Shown here piece by piece: positions 57,550 through 64,000 of a stretch of 64,000 bases of DNA. The notes under the pieces were generated by a model. It did not search any database and had not been told where the DNA came from. It saw only the letters and a program-made list of their open reading frames with translations. Both the position numbers and the translations under genes were made by a program. How positions within the stretch are numbered: position 1 is the first letter of the stretch; every line of letters begins with the position of its first letter. This DNA is from Deroplatys truncata (Eukaryota; Arthropoda; Insecta; Mantodea; Mantidae). Location: contig CM060976.1 in the NCBI GenBank assembly GCA_030765065.1, forward strand, positions 55,846,539-55,910,538, written 5' to 3'.

Positions 57550-57959
57550 CACGCGAGTGTACTAGTAATGCTGTTTATGAGACACATATTGATTGGGATT
57601 TGCTTTGGTGCTTTATGTCTGATTATATTTTTGTCTACGTTCAGTGATTGAATGTAGACGTATTATGGGAAGGTCAAAAGAGCATCAAAGTATAGTATAT
57701 ATTTCCTTTTCTTTTATGAATCTGATCTGTTATCAATTTTATTACTCGATGTGTTTATTGGAGCAATGAGATCGATCTCTTTATTTTCCCTTCTTCTGTT
57801 TGCGCTGAAAACGTTTGGGTATTCGCGGAACTGAATCACTAGTCACATTTACACAGCAAGTTCTATAGTGGACACTTACCATGTATAGCTAGCCCATGAT
57901 CTTTATAGAAAATTCTCATCTCGAAGTTTCCTCTGCGGTGGTACAGAAAGCCAGTCAGA
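57550..57959. other. AT-rich spacer, nothing recognised
   Basis: No motif was recognised. Confidence 0.35.
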
Positions 57960-58660
57960 TGCATTCAAATTCTTGAGGCACAGCACAACTGATGCCGTAG
58001 TTGGTTGGCCTCTGTAAACGACAAGCAACAAAGAGAATGCTTACGCACGCGTGACGATAGACCCACTTTGTTGAAGAAATATTTGTTTTCGGACCTGGAA
58101 ACCTATTTACGCGGAGAACTAGAAACGGAAATGAAACATTGTGCAGAAACTATGCTTTTGTGATGCAGTGACTGGCAGGATCTGTTCCGTAACATCTTTG
58201 AATGGATGAAACACTCTTTCATGTTGATAGATTTATTAGTTCACACAACAGGTATTATTGGGCAGAATTTGACACATAAAACACTATACAATAACAATAA
58301 AAAAGCAAGGGTGATGGTATGGTGTGGCATGACATCGAACAACTTATTGGTCCGTCATATATAGATCGAAACCTGAACGTGTTGGATCAATATCTGTGAC
58401 CTGTTATCTCCCAATGGGAAAATGATGAAAACATTATTTTCCAACAAGATAGGGTCCTACCCATTTCGCCCTTAACATTCGTGTTTGGCTGAACGTACAC
58501 TTTCCGTATGTTGGCTGGGATGGCGGGAACACATGAATGGTCTGGCAGAAAACCTAATCGCATGCTTTGTTATTTATCTTTGTTACATGGCACTAAAGAC
58601 GTCGTTTACCGAACAAAGACACGAACTGCTCAGGATATTAAACTGAACGTTTGTAAGCTC
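57960..58660 (+). pseudogene. Tc1/mariner-superfamily transposase relic
   Basis: Across shifted frames the order is QQRECLRTRVTIDPL, then DETLFHVDRFISSHNRYYWA (first Asp near 58205), RVMVWCGMTSN, LNVLDQYL and FQQDRV, where the usual FQQDGAPPH has decayed. The segment corresponding to SPDLTxxDFF reads ENLIAC, so the third aspartate is lost. The tail continues RTKTRTAQDIK. It differs from the 32540 and 49587 elements, so it is a separate family or a very old copy. Inverted ends were not found. Confidence 0.7.
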
Positions 58661-61214
58661 GAATTGATTTACTTTTGATACTTTGTTTGCTTCTTTATAA
58701 CAATTTTACAGGATTATTTCCTTATGTGCTTATTATAACTAGTCATATAGTTATAACTTTACCGCCTCAATGTCATTCCTCAAGAATTTCTGCACAAGTC
58801 AATTGACGACAGCGAGTGCATCCGTGGAAATTTATTGTACCACACACCTGATGACATTACAAACATGACATTTCTTAATTTGCGTATCTATCAATTTTTT
58901 CATTTAAAATAAAAGAGGACTTCCCACCCACATTGCAATTGTAGACGAAGGGATTCAATGTTGTGTTTGGTTATATTTAAATGTTGCATGAAAATATATG
59001 CTTATAGATTAACCGTAGGTTTTAGATTGAAGCATACATCCTTGACTACAGAATCCATATGTTGGAGTTTAACGGTACTCCACAAAAGCCTGTGAAATAC
59101 TCCCACAAGTAGATCTCTGTGGCAATATATTAAGTGCATAAGGGTGAAAAATAACTATCACTTCCTCTTTGCCATGGCAGTTTATTTTCCAGCACGAAAG
59201 CATCTTTAGGGGACCATTAATCTGAGTTAGAAAACTCCGGTGGGAGTAACCAGGGGCGCCCAGAAGCTAGTGTCGTTCTATTGGTTATTACGTGGGAGTC
59301 CTTTACAGCTTCTTTACTGCAAGATTAACACCGAACTCTATTTAGTACCGAGGTCTGCGATATATTTCCTCGACGCGACAAAAGCATCTAACAGCTTGTT
59401 TGTACCATCTTAAGCGGGGGAAAAGAGAACAATGGTCTCCATTTGATCTGTTAGTTTTCATTTGTTGTTGTGATTAACACTAAATATTGATGTATAGTTT
59501 ACTGGGTGTTACGCATTCCGTATATATTGTGCATTTCTTTATCATGAATACTATAATGTAGTTAGGATAGGATACTGTAGCGTGATTACTACAATAAACC
59601 CTGTAGTTAAGGCATAATTGTAATAATTCTTGGAGAGAATGGGGAAAGGGGCGAAGCTTTCTCTATCTATAGACCTGGTGTCGACTCCTTGGGCATCTTT
59701 ACTGTTGAATCCTATAAATGCCTACGTCTCCTTTCCATTTAAAAATAAAAATATATCACTTAGCTCAAAAACGTAATATCTCTTGGCAGGAGAGGGAAAC
59801 CGGCACGGACCTAAAGTTGCCTATAAAATGGAGGAGTGGAAATAACACTAGCATAAATCCAAAACACATACAACATTTATGCTTTTAAGATCGAGGACGC
59901 GTCGCCTTCGGTACCTAAACCTTACATCTTGCGCTAATTAGCCCACAAGTGTTTCCGTCAGTCTGGCCTTACAACAATGTTTATAACAATAACTAACATT
60001 ACATCATTACAACTTAAGCAATAAAAATCTATGGCAATACTCCCGTATCTGTGAATGGCTCGGAATAACAAACGCATATCCATAATTGTTTTATGCTATT
60101 ACACAAATGTATTAAGAAGGTTTTCTTACAATTAATTAAACCTCTGTTCATTATAAGCAAAAAACATGCAATACGCATCCCACCATAGGCATTATGGGAA
60201 CATTTCCGTTGCCAGTATTGGCAATCTGAACGTAGCGGAAGCCACGGAATGAAGCCAGCATCTGAAACGGAAAAAACAGATTAAAAACAATGAAGCCGAT
60301 CGTTGTCACTGATTTAGGCCTCTAAGTCGCCTTCAATCTGTTTGGATTGTAGAAAGTCACGCAGAAGTTAAATGAGTTGAAAGTGACATTCGAAGCTAAA
60401 TTCATATAAAAACAAACCACAATTGTAATTCAAGGAGACAGACAATGTTTAATATATTTATAAGGTTATATGTTATTGCGTTAAAAATGTTAAATTGTGA
60501 ATTACTAGCAAATATTGTGTTAAACGATTTGAAATGCTTTCAGAGAAGCTTTAATTTATAAATTAATTTGCTTCGTATCAAAGAAATAAGTAGAAGACAA
60601 TTGAATGGCGATAAAATGGAAAATACGCTATGGTAAACGAACGAAAGCAAAACAGCTATAGAAAGAAATACATAACAAAAGCGCAAACAGACATTTAAAA
60701 GTGAAATTTAAAATGTAAGTGTATAAAATAAAGAATTAGTATTGTTAATCGTTATTTGTATTGAATGTAAAAATGCTCAGTGCACATAATTTGTAAATAA
60801 GTTAAAGATTTATTTCGCTAAACATAGCCACCAAATGTAAAAGTAAACAACTTTAATTTTTTTATATATTCTTGCAAAAATTTTTCAGAGCGGACGACAT
60901 ATTACGATACCTCAAGGAAATTAATTTAAGTTATTGTTAATATATCACGGAATATATTACAAAGAATACTATCATCAACAGTAGCGAAATAAAATGAACT
61001 TGAGCTTAAAGTACGGAGTGAGTAAATAAAATAGGAAACAGAAAGAGGTAATTACTATGTTGGTAAAATTTCATATTTCTGTAAAAAGAAATAAACAGTT
61101 TTGTGTTAAACTGAATCATTATTGACATTGTAATTTATTGCCTTACCTTCGTAAAACACGTAAGAAAACCCTTAGTAGGTTAAAGGAATTTCGTGATCAC
61201 CGATGAGCTGATGA
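58661..61214. other. Long AT-rich spacer, nothing recognised
   Basis: Short GC-richer patches (59240-59420, 59890-59960) match none of the repeat families in this window. No open frames with recognisable domains. Confidence 0.4.
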
Positions 61215-61347
61215 TGTAGCGTGTGTATGTGTGCATTGTCGCGTCAGACACACTATTTTTTGTAGCGACGACATTGTTGGGTATAATTATTTTGGCTGGG
61301 GTTTTGAAGTTCGCCGACGTGATATCTCTCCCCACCTCCTGGCCAGA

Positions 61348-61391
<44 letters not shown>

Positions 61392-61776
61392 TAGGGAAGC
61401 GAGCGTTACTAGTTTTCTTTTTTGTCTGATAGCGTGGCGTAAGTAGTAGCGAGGGAGTCGCAGTGTGTCTCTTGAAAGCGAGTGTTGTGTATGTAGCGTG
61501 CGTGTTTCGTGTGGAACATCTCCCTCCAATGTCTATTGTTTAATCCTTTGTGAACGATGTAATGGCACCATGTTTAATATTTAATAAACCTAAGGAGAAT
61601 GTGCTAATGTGAAAACCCGTGTATTTTTGTGATAATTATCCCCGACTGCTCTAAAATGTGCAGTTAAGATCCTGTCCTATCGTTGCCTCTGCAGTTATGC
61701 CTCCCAATGTTTATGCTGGGGTATCTAAATTTAATATCTAGGTGCAAAACATTTGGCCTTACCCCGGTATATAGCA
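61215..61776 (+). mobile_element. LTR-like repeat T, copy 3
   Basis: It begins TGTAGCGTGTGTATGTGTGC and ends CTTACCCCGGTATATAGCA. A (GA)n run (61351-61386) has grown where the other copies have none. AATAAA lies at 61582, as in copies 1 and 2. No internal retrotransposon sequence adjoins it, so it is probably a solo LTR; no target duplication was seen. Confidence 0.6.
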
Positions 61777-62485
61777 ATATGTATTTCAAAATACATAACT
61801 AGCCGGACAAATATCATTAAATTAAAGTAAAACTTCCACTGAAACATAACGTAACGACAACTAGAAATAAACAACAATCACTAAAACTCTACACGGCCAA
61901 ATCATACAAGCTTATCACACCTTGCGGATACCTTACTACCAACAAATTTACTGAAGCAGGAATTTTAAATAAGGTAAATACAAGTTGCAGTACACGAGGC
62001 GACAAGATTCAGGACCAGAGACGAACCAAGAACAACGAAGCAGCAGGTAACCCCACCACAATGACAATTATTCCTCCATCAAAAGTTCACAGTAGACAAT
62101 GCGGGACTGCAGCCGGAGACTACAAATGTACTTCTCTCCGGTCCTTTACAAACACTGCGTTCCGCAAACTGAGGTGTATGTGGTAGATTGTTCTTTGCTG
62201 CCCGATGGTAATTCCAGCTATTTCTCAATTCTTCCGATTGTCTGTCACTTCTAATGAAGTACCTGCGTTTCATCCGGCTTTCTTTTTTACTTAGTCTCCA
62301 TTTAGGTAATTGCTTGTTTTATCTTCTGGCATTCTTCTCAGAAATCCACATTTCTGTTCCTTTCTTTAGACGTCAACTGTAATATTAAAACCATCAATAT
62401 TTTGTAGGTATTTGTGCAGTACTGGAAGATCATCAGAAATGACGCTTTTGGCAGCAAACAAACGCTACATTTCGCCTTTTCTCGT
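61777..62485. other. Spacer, nothing recognised
   Basis: No motif was recognised. Confidence 0.35.
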
Positions 62486-62625
62486 CTAATGACGAGAAAG
62501 TAGTACACTCCCGCTAAACGTTTCTCCGAAAATACACATTTCATGGTTCCCTGAATCCCCAAAAAAAGAAGGAATTTCTAGAAGAAGTCTGTGGGTGTCT
62601 GCCTGCCTGCCTAAGCGTTTTTTTG
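62486..62625 (+). mobile_element. Family H terminal fragment
   Basis: AGAAAGTAGTACAC, then TCTCCGAAAATACACATTTC, CCCTGAATCC and a degraded GT-rich segment: the first ~140 bases of the family. Confidence 0.55.
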
Positions 62626-63141
62626 TCTCTTTTGAACAAAGAGACAAGACAAGAGACAACACTTCATATTTAACTCGGGCGTGATATAGCAACGCAAGAA
62701 AAATATCGGTGAATTCCTCTCACTCAAATAGTCTTATACATGAGTAAAATGATGGGTAATTATTTCATTTTATAATTTGATGAATAATTCTTGGTATTAC
62801 GTAATGAATAAAACTCTTGAAGTTTAGTGAATAGCCGTGAACCTTTCCTCATTTAGATTCATTTCTGTTGCTAATTATAGAACTTTGGGTATACGGAATG
62901 GAAGAAAACATTATACTTGAATAACGAATTTTATGTATGTAGGTGTGTATGCATGTATGCAAAGAAAATCTTCATGTAGAGAATATTGATTTCACGTTTA
63001 CTTTGCAAAATATTTATAAAATTTTACGAATGTAACCGCCTAAATCCCTTGCGGCTGTAACATCACAATACTTTAGACTTTCTTTACACCTCCTTCCTTT
63101 CTTTCGTTCTGTATGGCCTTCCCGTCAGCATTAAAGGGTAA
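62626..63141. other. AT-rich spacer, nothing recognised
   Basis: No motif was recognised. Confidence 0.35.
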
Positions 63142-63800
63142 AATGTTATATGCTATATTCACATTACTCTCTCTAGGGACTATTATATATTTTTATCTCT
63201 TCTACAAGCTATACGTTATTTTATATCAAAGTAATTAATATTAATTGAGATAAACTGAAGAAATTGTTTATTTATAATTTTATCGTAGGTACAACAGGGA
63301 TACAGCGACCTGAAGCAAAATCTTTATATGCTAGCGCTATAATTTCATTATACCGCGAGAAGCAACTGAATGGTAACCATTTCAGAAATGAAAAATTCAG
63401 ATATTGGTTATTTTTTATTTAATATTACTTAACCAATATTTCTGAGAAAGTCTTTGAAATAGCTTGCGTAGTTTAAGAATTCTACATGTTACTGTAGTAA
63501 TTTTTATCTATGCCTAATGGTTTACTAGTTATACAAAATGTATTCTGATACCTTAACAGGTTATTTCGAGAAAATTCAAGATGTACCTTTTATTAGTCAT
63601 GCATCTTAAACATATGGCATTTTAACCAAATCAATATCGTTAAAGCCATTTTTTATGCAAATCAAATGTTACGAAAACGTTTTTATGAAAGGATAGTTTG
63701 AGATGGAGAGATTTTCTTGAAACCTTCTGTGTCATAACCCTAGAAGTTTCTAAACTTAAACCCCAAGTTTGGTATGTACTCAACTTTACATTTGGTGCGC
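63142..63800 (-). mobile_element. Family H copy, right end missing
   Basis: The plus strand starts ATGTTATATGCTATATTCAC then ATTACTCTCTCTAG and runs through the conserved body to AACCCCAAGTTTGGTATG. The CA-rich segment and right inverted repeat are lost. Confidence 0.75.
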
Positions 63801-64000
63801 CTATCCATCCCTCTGTAATCCCTTAAAGATTGTCGATTTAATGTTTAAGACCTTGTATATAGCTTTTAGTCCTTGTTACATAGATATGAATAGAACATGA
63901 ATATTTATGGACGTTTTCCTTCATATATAAGATACATATGCAGCGAAGTATCTTAAGTTTAATAAAAAGTGACTTACATAGGTAGCTTTCAAAACTGTAA
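63801..64000. other. AT-rich spacer to window end
   Basis: Nothing recognised. Confidence 0.35.

Overview
This is an AT-rich stretch of nuclear DNA from an invertebrate, most likely an insect with a large, repeat-rich genome. The evidence is the type of mobile-element debris: decayed Tc1/mariner-like transposases, endonuclease-reverse transcriptase LINE tails, hAT relics, tRNA-derived SINEs and many short terminal-inverted-repeat elements. I cannot name the species. I found no intact host gene. Every coding region I recognise is a broken transposase or reverse transcriptase. One GC-richer open frame at 27136-27441 (minus) and one at 6230-6451 (minus) are unexplained.

Layout. 0-6 kb: a possible LTR, a hAT relic, LINE fragments on the minus strand split by a SINE, and two copies of the main ~0.9 kb dispersed repeat. 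6.5-10.7 kb: an unclassified element with an internally amplified ~119 bp tandem repeat, another main-repeat copy and a TA-flanked inverted-repeat element. 12-21.8 kb: SINEs, main-repeat copies, a mariner relic, a 131 bp hairpin, and an LTR-like sequence with heat-shock-element arrays beside a TATA box. 24.5-35.5 kb: main-repeat copies (one split by a SINE with a clean target-site duplication), a LINE tail, LTR-like copies and a nearly full-length but mutated Tc1/mariner-like element. 36.5-43.9 kb: more main-repeat copies (one hosting a nested element), a second transposase relic abutting a Tc1-type MITE, and a LINE tail. 46.6-58.7 kb: SINEs, a deleted mariner-like element with matching ends, two fold-back elements, a higher-order minisatellite, an unclassified two-copy repeat and another transposase relic. 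61-64 kb: a third LTR-like copy and main-repeat fragments.

The dominant pattern is one dispersed family (here 'family H'), with about 16 copies in both orientations. It has matching 11 bp inverted repeats (ACTTTCTCTAC) just inside its ends, a short hairpin outside one of them, a GT/CA-rich segment and T-rich flanks. This architecture fits non-autonomous Helentron-type (Helitron2/HINE) elements. Two copies carry a head-to-tail partial duplication, as rolling-circle elements sometimes do. The family assignment is inference; the repeat family itself is directly visible.

Nothing here works together as a pathway. The window is a record of nested insertions: SINEs in family H, an unclassified element in family H, and a Tc1 MITE at the edge of a mariner relic. 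The most biologically suggestive item is the LTR-like sequence with canonical heat-shock elements at 20.5 kb.
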